Source: Syntrophomonas sp. DTU018 (GTDB lineage: Bacteria; Bacillota; Syntrophomonadia; Syntrophomonadales; Syntrophomonadaceae). Taken from it: 48,409 nucleotides of DNA. Under the pieces are notes generated by a model, which had not been told where the DNA came from, ran no database searches, and saw nothing but the letters and a program-made list of their open reading frames with translations. Below, piece after piece: positions 1-7,343 of this stretch. The first letter of the stretch is position 1. The number at the start of each line of letters is the position of its first letter. The position numbers and the translations under genes are program-made. The stretch lies in the NCBI GenBank assembly GCA_001513155.1, contig LFSR01000020.1, positions 1 to 48,409 on the forward strand, given 5' to 3'.

Positions 1-1
1 A

Positions 2-58
2 TTCTTAAGAAAACCGGCTGGCGCGGCTGTACAGGAAAAGAAAGCCGCCAACGCTTAA
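2..58 (+). CDS. possible C-terminal end of a truncated upstream gene
   Basis: The second forward frame is open from the window edge to a TAA at 56-58 and would encode an Ala/Lys-rich tail ending KKAANA, which looks like an ordinary protein C-terminus. Another forward frame is open to a TAA at 118-120, so the frame choice is not certain. The hairpin at 119-150, followed by a T-rich stretch on this strand, would fit as its terminator. The piece is too short for a functional call. Confidence 0.3.
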   Translation, partial: FLRKPAGAAVQEKKAANA

Positions 59-118
59 GATTTCCGATATACACTTCTAAAGGAAGGCGAAAGACATCCC
101 CCATCTCTTTTCAGCAAT

Positions 119-150
119 AAAGCCAGGCCGGCAGGCCTGGCTTTTCTTTG
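119..150. terminator. bidirectional hairpin terminator
   Basis: An 11-bp perfect stem (119-129 with 134-144, AAAGCCAGGCC arm) has a four-base loop and is followed by a T-rich run on the + strand. It lies just downstream of the leftward SDR stop at 164 and downstream of the possible forward gene end, so it may serve both. Confidence 0.7.
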
Positions 151-163
151 TTGGTTGTACATC

Positions 164-922
164 TTAAACGTAACAGGACAGACCTCCGTCAATCAGCATT
201 ACCACACCCGTGAGCCATTTGGAATCTTCACTGGCAAAGAAGAGGATAGCTCCATCCATATCTTCCGGATAACCTACTCGTTTCATGGGGAACAGCCGGT
301 TTAACTTATCCATTTTCCCTGCCGCCTGCAGGCGGTCAATTTCCGGCTGCATCATGGGAGTAACGATATGGGAGGGACATAAACAGTTTACTCTGATTTC
401 CGGTCCCAGATCGGCAGCCATAGCCCGGGTCAGGTTCACAACTCCTCCCTTCATAGCGCAATAAGCGGTAGAATTCCTGGCCCCAAATACCCCCAATATG
501 GAAGATATATTGATAATACTTCCCCCGCCTCCTTTTTGCATAAGGGGAACCATTATCTTGGTCACTGCAAACACACTGCGCAAGTCTATGTTGTATATGT
601 AATCGAAATCTTCCAGAGTTGTTTCCATGAAGGGCTTGCGCATAGCACTTCCGGCATTGTTAATTAAAATATCCAATCTTCCCCAGGTGGAGTCGATTTT
701 ATCCCGTAAGCTTTCGATTTCATCAACCTTTGTAACATCAGTGGGTACAGCCAAGACCTCCCCGTTAAAGGCTTTGATTTCCTGAGCAGTTTCCTCTAAA
801 GGCCCGCTGCGCCGGCCCACAATAACGACCTTGGCACCTTCCTTGGCCAATGCTATAGCCGCTGATTTGCCGATTCCCGTTCCTCCGCCAGTTACCAGGG
901 CCACTTTCCCATCAAATTTCAT
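164..922 (-). CDS. SDR-family NAD(P)-dependent oxidoreductase (FabG-like)
   Basis: This 252-residue protein is a classical short-chain dehydrogenase/reductase of normal family length. The TGGGTGIG cofactor motif is at residues 11-18, NNAG at 88-91 and the structural Asn at 111. The catalytic set is Ser140/141, Tyr154 and Lys158 (YCAMK). Two arginines after the second beta strand (RR, 37-38) favour NADPH, by family rule. It probably reduces or oxidises a 3-oxoacyl or similar hydroxy/keto substrate in the cytoplasm, but the substrate cannot be read from the sequence. The ATG is preceded by a GAGGTGA ribosome site. It lies 140 bases downstream of the activator gene that also reads leftward; a shared function is not evident. 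Confidence 0.9.
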   Translation of the reverse strand: MKFDGKVALVTGGGTGIGKSAAIALAKEGAKVVIVGRRSGPLEETAQEIKAFNGEVLAVPTDVTKVDEIESLRDKIDSTWGRLDILINNAGSAMRKPFMETTLEDFDYIYNIDLRSVFAVTKIMVPLMQKGGGGSIINISSILGVFGARNSTAYCAMKGGVVNLTRAMAADLGPEIRVNCLCPSHIVTPMMQPEIDRLQAAGKMDKLNRLFPMKRVGYPEDMDGAILFFASEDSKWLTGVVMLIDGGLSCYV

Positions 923-1062
923 GCCATCACCTCATTTTTCATTATTACTTTTCCTGAAGCAGACCCAAGGTCTGTTATCGACCTTATTTTAATCAGGAAG
1001 TTCTGTATCCGCTGGCAGAATCCTCTGCGTTGTCCGATTATTGTTTTGGCCGAGATGGAGCT

Positions 1063-2871
1063 TCAAAAGTTCATCTGTTCAAGAAAAAGGCTTTGGAAAG
1101 TATCCAGACTGGCTAGTTCCACATAGCTGGTACAGGCCCGTATGCGGCTAGCCTCCTGTCTTTTCTCCGGAGATAGAAGGGCAGCTACCGCGCCTTTGGC
1201 CGCAGCATTGCCAATAGGCTGAATAATGCCCATATTGATCCTGGGAAGCAGTCCCAGGGCTACCAGGTTGGCCGGATCCAGGAAGTTGCCGAAAGTACCG
1301 GCCAGGTAGACATGCTGAAGATCCTCAGCAGTCAGTCCGGCTTTTTCCATAAGCAAATCCACCGCGGTACGCAGAGCAGCTTTGGCCACCTGCACCTGGC
1401 GGATATCCTCCTGGCTGAATATTATGGGAGCCGGCCAGTTTCCGTCTGGATCATGCAATACCAGTTGGGGACCGTCGCTTCCAATCTGAACGGAGATATT
1501 CCGGTCCTGACCCCTGTCAACAATGGTGCCGTATTGATCTATCCAGCCGGATTTCAATAAGGCCGCCGTCAGGTCTATAACCCCTGAACCACAAATACCG
1601 CGGGGATAACCACCGCCAATGACCCGGAAGCACCAGCCGTCTTCCTCATTGAAAATAACCCGGTCAATGGCCCCCTCGGCGGCTCGCATGCCGCAGCGAA
1701 TATGCCCGCCTTCCAGTGCCGGCCCGGCTGCGGCTGATGCTGCCCATAACTGGCCGTGGTTTCCTGCAACCACTTCTCCGTTGGTGCCAATGTCAATCAA
1801 AATAAAGGAGGATTTGTCCCAATCCGCTATGTTCAGCAGGCAGCCTATGGTATCTGCCCCTACAAATCCGTTCACCTGGGGAAGGACAATTACTTTGCCC
1901 CCATTGTTTACCTTGAGATTCAGGCTGGCAGGCGCAACCGTCAATTCATCGCCAAACAGTCCCTGATAAGGATAGCTGGCAAAGCCATTGGCCGGCAGAC
2001 CCAGGAAAAAATGCAGCATAACCGGGTTCCCTACCACTACGGTTTCATAAATATCCTCCGTAGAAGCCTTCGCTTTATCCAGCAGATCTTCAATCATGGC
2101 ATTGATATTATTGATCAGCACCTGGTGCAGCTCATCCAGTCCGTTAGGATTATCCAGGCAGTAGCTCACCCGGGATATTATATCGGCTCCATATACTCTC
2201 TGCATATTGGGCTGGGAAGCTATCGCAATCGTCTCACCCGTTTCCAGGTCAATCAATCCCGCCCATAAACTGGTACTGCCCACATCCAGTGCCAGGCCGA
2301 AAGCTTGAGGAGGCTGCCGGCTTACCTTCCATATTTCCCCGTCCAGCACCAAAGCGTTTAATTCCAGAGCAGGCCGGCCTACACGATCCATGCGGCTCAG
2401 TTCCCGCATGGTTTCCAGGGGCAGCAGCAAATCCTTCATTCCCAGAGCATTTTTAATCCGCTGGTAAAGGGGTACCGGCTCCTGGGGGTCCAAACCGGGC
2501 AATAAAACCCTGCGGATGGAAGCTCTCCTCGCACCCGGTTTTGTTTCTGGAGCCAGGCTGCCTTTTGCGTAATACCTGTCATCTTCTATGGTAACCTCCG
2601 CTGAACCCCATACAACACAGCGACAGGCTACTCTCTCCCCCCGATTTACCTCATCAGGAAGCAGCCTGTTTAACTCGTTTTCGTCCATGGAGCTTACAGC
2701 ACCAGCAGCCTTCACCCTGCATTTGCCGCAAATACCACGGCCGCCGCAGGTTCCGCCGGGATCAAAGCCCCCCTCGGTGAGAACTTCCCAGAGACTTTTG
2801 CCCGCCAGAGTCCACAAGACCCGCTGCTTACCGTCAGCTGTCTTTACTTGAATTTTTACCGGATCACTCAC
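1063..2871 (-). CDS. RACo-like corrinoid-protein reductive activator ([2Fe-2S] + ASKHA ATPase)
   Basis: The 602-residue protein begins with a plant-type [2Fe-2S] ferredoxin domain (about residues 1-95) whose cluster cysteines are Cys42, Cys48, Cys51 and Cys83 or Cys85 (TCGGRGICGKC). A linker and a large DUF4445/ASKHA ATPase region follow, with phosphate-binding segments such as ALDVGSTSLW and LIDIGTNGEV and the late LAGTFGNFLDPANL segment. Proteins of this architecture (RACo and relatives) use ATP to drive electrons onto the Co(II) corrinoid of methyltransferase systems. No corrinoid protein or methyltransferase is visible in this window, so the client is unknown. Translation starts at a GTG with GGGAGG upstream. 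The nearest upstream gene is a small membrane protein that ends at its own terminator. Confidence 0.85.
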   Translation of the reverse strand: MSDPVKIQVKTADGKQRVLWTLAGKSLWEVLTEGGFDPGGTCGGRGICGKCRVKAAGAVSSMDENELNRLLPDEVNRGERVACRCVVWGSAEVTIEDDRYYAKGSLAPETKPGARRASIRRVLLPGLDPQEPVPLYQRIKNALGMKDLLLPLETMRELSRMDRVGRPALELNALVLDGEIWKVSRQPPQAFGLALDVGSTSLWAGLIDLETGETIAIASQPNMQRVYGADIISRVSYCLDNPNGLDELHQVLINNINAMIEDLLDKAKASTEDIYETVVVGNPVMLHFFLGLPANGFASYPYQGLFGDELTVAPASLNLKVNNGGKVIVLPQVNGFVGADTIGCLLNIADWDKSSFILIDIGTNGEVVAGNHGQLWAASAAAGPALEGGHIRCGMRAAEGAIDRVIFNEEDGWCFRVIGGGYPRGICGSGVIDLTAALLKSGWIDQYGTIVDRGQDRNISVQIGSDGPQLVLHDPDGNWPAPIIFSQEDIRQVQVAKAALRTAVDLLMEKAGLTAEDLQHVYLAGTFGNFLDPANLVALGLLPRINMGIIQPIGNAAAKGAVAALLSPEKRQEASRIRACTSYVELASLDTFQSLFLEQMNF

Positions 2872-2915
2872 TTTCCTGCCTCCCAGCTATGTGTACCTGG
2901 CTGAGTTTTGACATG

Positions 2916-2938
2916 AAAAAGGCGGCCTTAGCCGCCCA
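2916..2938 (-). terminator. rho-independent terminator of the small membrane-protein gene
   Basis: Read leftward, a GGCGGC/GCCGCC stem (2931-2936 with 2921-2926) is followed by TTTTT. It separates the 98-residue membrane protein gene from the activator gene downstream. Confidence 0.75.
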
Positions 2939-3030
2939 GATGCTTCATTTGACAACGGCAGGTTCGCCCTTCGTTGCAGCTTATTCTTCTGTTAATTTAT
3001 TAAGCAAAAGTTCATACCCTGGTCATGCCA

Positions 3031-3327
3031 TTATTCAGATTTGGTTTCCGCCATCAGGGCAAAAGCAAAGATAAAAACCCATACCAGGGCCGCCACCATG
3101 GCGCAGGTAGCCACACTGTAGTCGCCGCTGGCACTAATGGCTTTATTGCCCAAGGAATAGTAGACATTAAAACCAACCAGTCCAACCCCGGTAAGAATAT
3201 AGATTACCTTCTTTACTCCTGCCGAGAGCTGGAACTTCTTGGCCCAAGTGCAGTATTTAAGGAATATAAAAATCCCTAAAATCACTGTCAAGAATGCGAC
3301 CAAGTTGTTATTGAAGATTTCCACCAA
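3031..3327 (-). CDS. small three-helix membrane protein, function unknown
   Basis: I do not recognise a family. The 98 residues hold three likely membrane helices (about 9-25, 38-57 and 71-91) with a short charged C-terminal tail. The first codons are TTG then GTG; a strong AGGAGGGGGG ribosome site just upstream supports a start here, and either codon could be used. The gene is transcribed leftward, divergent from the RNase P RNA gene, and ends before a good terminator. It therefore looks like a single-gene unit rather than part of the activator operon. Confidence 0.7.
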   Translation of the reverse strand: MVEIFNNNLVAFLTVILGIFIFLKYCTWAKKFQLSAGVKKVIYILTGVGLVGFNVYYSLGNKAISASGDYSVATCAMVAALVWVFIFAFALMAETKSE

Positions 3328-3509
3328 CTCTACCCCCCTCCTGAACCTTTACTAAATATTGTATTCCAATTCCCCAACTGAAACAAGGAACCACCAAACC
3401 CTCTTGAGTCAGCGCTCCTTTTTGAAGTTTATATTCTCTATAAATAATTAGTCTCCTGCTGAAAAATTCTGCTTTCTGACAAAAATTCTTATCAGACAGC
3501 AGCGATTCC

Positions 3510-3538
3510 TTTACATGTTGATAGTAATTATGTATAAT
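3510..3538 (+). promoter_or_regulatory. sigma-A type promoter of rnpB
   Basis: TTTACA (3510-3515) and a perfect TATAAT (3533-3538) are spaced by 17 bases. The expected start point, around 3545, lies just upstream of the first paired bases of RNase P RNA. Confidence 0.8.
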
Positions 3539-3554
3539 ATCTTGTGCTGTTATG

Positions 3555-3892
3555 AGCAAGTAAATCAGATAGTCGCAGATTTTTTAATCTGAGGAAAGTC
3601 GGAGCTCCGCAGGGCAGGGTGCTGGATAACGTCCAGTGGGGGCGACCCCAAGGCTAGTGCCACAGAAACAGACCGCCTGGCAGCAGCCAGGTAAGGGTGG
3701 AACGGTGAGGTAAGAGCTCACCAGCGTTTAGGCGACTAAACGGCTCGGTAAACCCCACCCGGAGCAAGACCAAATAGGGGAACAATAGAGTGGCCCGCTC
3801 TGTTCCCGGGTAAGGTCGCTAGAGGTGTCAGGCAACTGGCATCCCAGATAGATGACTATCTAATACAGAACTCCGCTTACAGATTTACTTGC
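3555..3892 (+). ncRNA. rnpB: RNase P RNA (catalytic subunit)
   Basis: The conserved core elements are all present in order: GAGGAAAGTCGGAGCTCC near the 5' end, ACAGAAACAGACCGCC, AAGGGTGGAACGGTG, GTAAGAGCTCACC, CGGTAAACCCCACC, and near the 3' end GGCATCCCAGATAGATGAC and ACAGAACTCCGCTTAC. The ends pair as helix P1: GCAAGTAAATC at 3555-3565 with GATTTACTTGC at 3882-3892. This is the ribozyme that matures the 5' ends of tRNAs. The gene has its own promoter and terminator, with no evidence of coupling to neighbours. Confidence 0.97.
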
Positions 3893-3910
3893 TGCTTGCC
3901 AGTTAAGTCA

Positions 3911-3947
3911 AGAACCGTTCCCCCACCAGGGAGAACGGTTCTTTTTG
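3911..3947 (+). terminator. rnpB terminator
   Basis: The perfect 10-bp stem AGAACCGTTC/GAACGGTTCT (3911-3920 with 3933-3942) is followed by a T tract. It lies 19 bases after the last base of the RNase P RNA. Confidence 0.9.
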
Positions 3948-3953
3948 TCAGAA

Positions 3954-4091
3954 CTAACGGAGGTCTTTGTCCCGATTCCGGTTCTGCAGATTATCGTCGT
4001 TTCTATTATTGTCGCGGCGATTCTGCAGATTGTTGTCATTTTTGTTATCCTGGTTGTTCCGACGATTCCGGTTGGCGTTGCGGTCGCTCAC
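3954..4091 (-). CDS. 45-residue Asn/Arg/Asp-rich hydrophilic peptide
   Basis: A GTG at 4089-4091 with AGGAGG nine bases upstream opens a 45-codon frame ending in TAG at 3954-3956. The peptide begins MSDRNANRNRR and ends RNRDKDLR. It is almost wholly Asn, Arg and Asp, has no Cys, aromatic or membrane segment, and contains LQNR twice (residues 22-25 and 35-38) inside a duplicated NDNNLQNRRD/NDDNLQNRNR unit. It should be intrinsically disordered. I recognise no family. The opposite strand reads as a hydrophobic frame, but that frame starts inside the rnpB terminator without a ribosome site. The strong Shine-Dalgarno sequence is the main reason to accept this gene. Confidence 0.6.
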   Translation of the reverse strand: MSDRNANRNRRNNQDNKNDNNLQNRRDNNRNDDNLQNRNRDKDLR

Positions 4092-4280
4092 AAATCATCC
4101 TCCTTTAAGATTCCTTCAACAACTCGGTGGCCTAGTTGTATTCTGTCTAAATCTCTCGAAGTTATGCAGTATAATAGCGCTTTGTCTGCCACAAATTAGT
4201 AAATTATAATTTATTTATAGGTAATTATGGTAATATGATAAGAACATATCTTGAGGAAAATTAAAGCGGGGGGACTACAA

Positions 4281-5639
4281 ATGAATATCAATGACCGGGA
4301 AATGCTGCACATCATGGAACATGTAATTAACAACCCTTACATGGGGGTCATCTATATTAACACTGATTGCGAGATACTCTTGGTAAATGAAACTTTTGCT
4401 GAAATCTTAGGAGTAGACCGGGACAGTATCATCGGCCAGCCGATACAAAAGATCGTACCCAAATCCCGTTTGCCGCATACGGTCAAAACCGGTGAAGCTA
4501 ACCTGTGCGAGCTGTGTATGGTAAATAACAAGGAAATGATCTCCATGCGGGTGCCAATTTACAGCAACGGCAAAATTATTGGGGCTATGGCCAAAACTCT
4601 ATTTCTGGATATATCTACCGCCAGGTTACTGACCGACATGATATCCTTAAACGAGGATACTGCCCGCAGCAGCAGCAAGTACCAGAGCAAATATACTTTG
4701 GATGATATAATCGGCAACAATCGCCGCATAGTCCGTCTAAAAACCTGGTCCGCTCAAGTGGCTAACAACAGTTCCAATGTGCTGATTATCGGCGAAAGCG
4801 GCACAGGAAAAGAATTATTTGCTCATGCCATCCATCATGCCGGTATACGGCGCAACTACCCCTTCATCCGCATTAACTGTGCTTCCATTCCGGAAAACTT
4901 AATTGAATCCGAATTATTTGGCTACGAAGAAGGTGCTTTTACGGGAGCCTTAAAAGGCGGGAAAAAAGGCAAATTCGAACTGGCCCACAAAGGTACAATA
5001 TTCTTGGATGAAATCGGAGAAATGCCCCTGTCCATGCAGACCAAGCTGCTAGCCTTTTTACAGGAACGTGAGTTCGAAAGGGTCGGGGGCAGCGATCCCA
5101 TTCACTCGGATGCCCGGATAATCGCAGCAACTAATATCGACCTGGAAAAGGCGGTAGCTGAAGGTCGTTTTCGCGAAGACCTGTATTACCGGCTGAATGT
5201 AGTTACTTTCATGCTTCCGCCCCTGCGAGACCGGATTGATGACATCGAACCCCTGGTTAATCATCTGATACCCAAGCTAAACAATAAACTCAACACCTCC
5301 ATCGAAGGCATTGAGCCCGATGCCCTGGATCTGCTTATGAACTACCATTGGCCGGGCAATGTCCGGGAATTGGAGAACCTGCTGGAACGGGCCATAAATC
5401 TAGCCCATCTGGATCAAGCTCGTCTCCTGCTTCCTGAGCATTTCCCCACTTTGCTGCGGAAAAATACCCAGCGAAACACAAAACCTGCTACCTTAAGTGC
5501 GGCGGTAGAATCCCTGGAATACCAGTTGATTATGAATACTTTGCGTTCCAATAACTACAACAAAACTGTTACTGCCAAACAGCTGAATATTCACCCCTCG
5601 GTTCTATACCGCAAGTTAAAGAAATACAATATCAGCTAA
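4281..5639 (+). CDS. sigma-54-dependent activator (PAS / AAA+ / Fis-type HTH)
   Basis: Starting at the ATG at 4281, behind a G-rich ribosome site, the protein has 452 residues; an in-frame TTG at 4251 lies further upstream. An N-terminal PAS domain (about 10-115) may sense a ligand. The AAA+ domain carries Walker A GESGTGKE, the sigma-54 contact motif GAFTGA and Walker B-type TIFLDEIGEM. The C-terminus has a Fis-type helix-turn-helix (TAKQLNIHPSVLYRKLKKY). Such proteins open sigma-54 promoter complexes using ATP. A palindromic site and a -24/-12 promoter directly downstream suggest that it activates the thiolase/acyl-CoA dehydrogenase operon; this is inference from position. The inducer is unknown, though an acyl-CoA-related signal would fit. 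Confidence 0.92.
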   Translation: MNINDREMLHIMEHVINNPYMGVIYINTDCEILLVNETFAEILGVDRDSIIGQPIQKIVPKSRLPHTVKTGEANLCELCMVNNKEMISMRVPIYSNGKIIGAMAKTLFLDISTARLLTDMISLNEDTARSSSKYQSKYTLDDIIGNNRRIVRLKTWSAQVANNSSNVLIIGESGTGKELFAHAIHHAGIRRNYPFIRINCASIPENLIESELFGYEEGAFTGALKGGKKGKFELAHKGTIFLDEIGEMPLSMQTKLLAFLQEREFERVGGSDPIHSDARIIAATNIDLEKAVAEGRFREDLYYRLNVVTFMLPPLRDRIDDIEPLVNHLIPKLNNKLNTSIEGIEPDALDLLMNYHWPGNVRELENLLERAINLAHLDQARLLLPEHFPTLLRKNTQRNTKPATLSAAVESLEYQLIMNTLRSNNYNKTVTAKQLNIHPSVLYRKLKKYNIS

Positions 5640-5695
5640 AAAGCAAATGCCGGTTATACTCATCGGCCTGTACATATTCCCGGAATGGGACCCTA

Positions 5696-5793
5696 GTATC
5701 GCTTTTAGCGATACCAGGCTCTCATTTTGCGAATATTGATAAGAGCTTATAAAAACCATATCGCTAACATCACACCTTCGCATTCTGCGATAC
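5696..5793. promoter_or_regulatory. palindromic upstream activating sites for the sigma-54 operon
   Basis: A perfect palindrome, GTATCGCT-TTT-AGCGATAC, occupies 5696-5714. A second, wider inverted pair of the same half-sites (TATCGC at 5759-5764, GCGATA at 5787-5792) follows. They lie about 80-175 bases upstream of the -24/-12 promoter, the usual range for enhancer-binding activators. The obvious candidate to bind them is the activator encoded just upstream. The first palindrome has no T tract, so it is not a convincing terminator. Confidence 0.6.
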
Positions 5794-5869
5794 ATTGTGA
5801 AAGATATTATTACCTCATAAACACCCCCAACCTGCGCTGCTGCTTATTTAGACCATATTGGCAATTGGC

Positions 5870-5885
5870 TGGCATAATATTTGCT
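5870..5885 (+). promoter_or_regulatory. sigma-54 (-24/-12) promoter of the thiolase operon
   Basis: TGGCATAATATTTGCT matches the sigma-54 consensus TGGCAYRNNNNTTGCW at every defined position. It is about 145 bases upstream of the thiolase start, with a sigma-54 activator gene immediately upstream. Confidence 0.85.
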
Positions 5886-6031
5886 TACCAGTGAATAGAA
5901 GTTACCAAGGGGGGTGAGGTGCACATCGATTAAAACCTGCTATCACCTGTGTTAGATTGTCCCCTCGATCTCTATAGATAAAAAAACACCAAAATGCCAA
6001 ACAGGTATGCATGGAAAGGAGTGGGTTGTTA

Positions 6032-7231
6032 GTGCGGGAAGTGGTTATCGTAAGTGCCTGCCGTACTGCTATCGGCAAGTTTTTGGGCAGTTTAAAAGAC
6101 GTACAGTCCAAGGAACTGGCTGTCACCGTAGGCCGGGCGGCAATTGAGCGGGCTGGAATCTCCACCGACATTATTGATGAACTGGTTATGGGGCAGGTAT
6201 ATCCACATATGCAGGGATCCCTTCCCTCCCGCCAGGTGGCTATGGCTCTGGGACTGCCGGTAAGCAGCAATGCCTGTAATGTGAATCAGAACTGTGCTTC
6301 CGGTATGCGGGCTCTGGAAATTGCCTGCCACAACATCATGCTGGGCAATACCGAAGTTGCCCTGGTAATCGGTGTGGAGAGCATGTCCAACACCCCATAC
6401 ATGCTGGCTAAAGCCCGTGCCGGGTATCGTATGGGACCTGGAACTTTGGAGGATGCCATGCTCCATGATGGGTTGGTTGACGAAATGGTGCCCGGTCACA
6501 TGGGCCTCACTGCTGAAAATGTAGCGGAAAAATACGGCATTACCCGGGAAGAATGCGATCAGTTGGCCTTGATGAGCCATCAGAGAGCCACCCGGGCTAC
6601 TCAGGAAGGCATCTTCAAACGGGAGATCGTACCGGTGGAAGTAAAAACCAAGAAGGGCGTTACCCTCTATGAAACTGACGAACATTTTATTCCCGATGCC
6701 AACCTGGAAGCCATGGCCAAGCTTCCGCCTGCTTTTAAGAAAGGCGGAGTGGTCACTGCCGCCAATGCTTCCGGGATAAATGACGGGGCGGCAGCGGTGG
6801 TAGTCATGTCCAAGGAAAAAGCCCAAGAGCTGGGCATTACTCCTTTAATGAAACTAATAACCTTTGCTGCCCAGGGAGTAGATCCCAAAGTAATGGGATT
6901 GGGTCCGGCGGTAGCCATCCCCAAAGCCCTTAAAAAGGCAGGCTTAAAATTTGAAGATATTGAATACTGGGAAATCAATGAGGCTTTTGCGGCTCAATTC
7001 CTGGGAGTCGGCCGCATGCTCAAGGAAGATTTTGGCCTGGAACTGGATATGGACAAGTGCAATCACAATGGTTCCGGGATTGCCCTGGGACATCCGGTAG
7101 GCTGTACAGCTTTGCGAATTGTTGTGTCCCTGTATTATGAGATGGAACGCCTCAACCTTACCCTTGGCGGTGCCTCACTATGTGTAGGCGGCGGTCCAGC
7201 TATGGCATCCCTGTGGACCCGGGACATTTAG
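6032..7231 (+). CDS. acetyl-CoA acetyltransferase (thiolase)
   Basis: The 399-residue protein is a type II thiolase. The nucleophile Cys88 lies in QNCASGMRA, the GHPVGCTA motif carries the catalytic His, and the second active-site Cys is in CVGGGPAMA near the C-terminus. It interconverts two acetyl-CoA with acetoacetyl-CoA, or cleaves longer 3-ketoacyl-CoA, in the last step of beta-oxidation. I place the start at the GTG at 6032 because AAAGGAG lies 11 bases upstream and the family N-terminus (REVVIVSACRTAIGKF) begins there; a frame-open ATG at 6011 lies upstream of the ribosome site. It is first in a probable two-gene sigma-54 operon with the acyl-CoA dehydrogenase. Confidence 0.93.
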   Translation: MREVVIVSACRTAIGKFLGSLKDVQSKELAVTVGRAAIERAGISTDIIDELVMGQVYPHMQGSLPSRQVAMALGLPVSSNACNVNQNCASGMRALEIACHNIMLGNTEVALVIGVESMSNTPYMLAKARAGYRMGPGTLEDAMLHDGLVDEMVPGHMGLTAENVAEKYGITREECDQLALMSHQRATRATQEGIFKREIVPVEVKTKKGVTLYETDEHFIPDANLEAMAKLPPAFKKGGVVTAANASGINDGAAAVVVMSKEKAQELGITPLMKLITFAAQGVDPKVMGLGPAVAIPKALKKAGLKFEDIEYWEINEAFAAQFLGVGRMLKEDFGLELDMDKCNHNGSGIALGHPVGCTALRIVVSLYYEMERLNLTLGGASLCVGGGPAMASLWTRDI

Positions 7232-7343
7232 CTTCTCCATAGAGATCTGAATGCCAAATCAGCTCCTCGGGCAGGGGGGATCAGGCAAGGATGCGTTATC
7301 AGCAAGTCCCGAGGATCTAGAGAGAAAAGAGGAGGGGTAAAGA

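Noticed and set aside
3308-3559. Leftward 83-codon frame upstream of the small membrane protein
   Set aside because: It starts inside the RNase P RNA gene, overlaps the rnpB promoter, and its end contains the ribosome site of the next gene; no recognisable domain.
3945-4199. Rightward hydrophobic 84-codon frame resembling a membrane peptide
   Set aside because: It starts with a TTG inside the rnpB terminator, has no ribosome site, and its hydrophobicity is the mirror of the Asn/Arg/Asp-rich leftward gene, which has a strong ribosome site.
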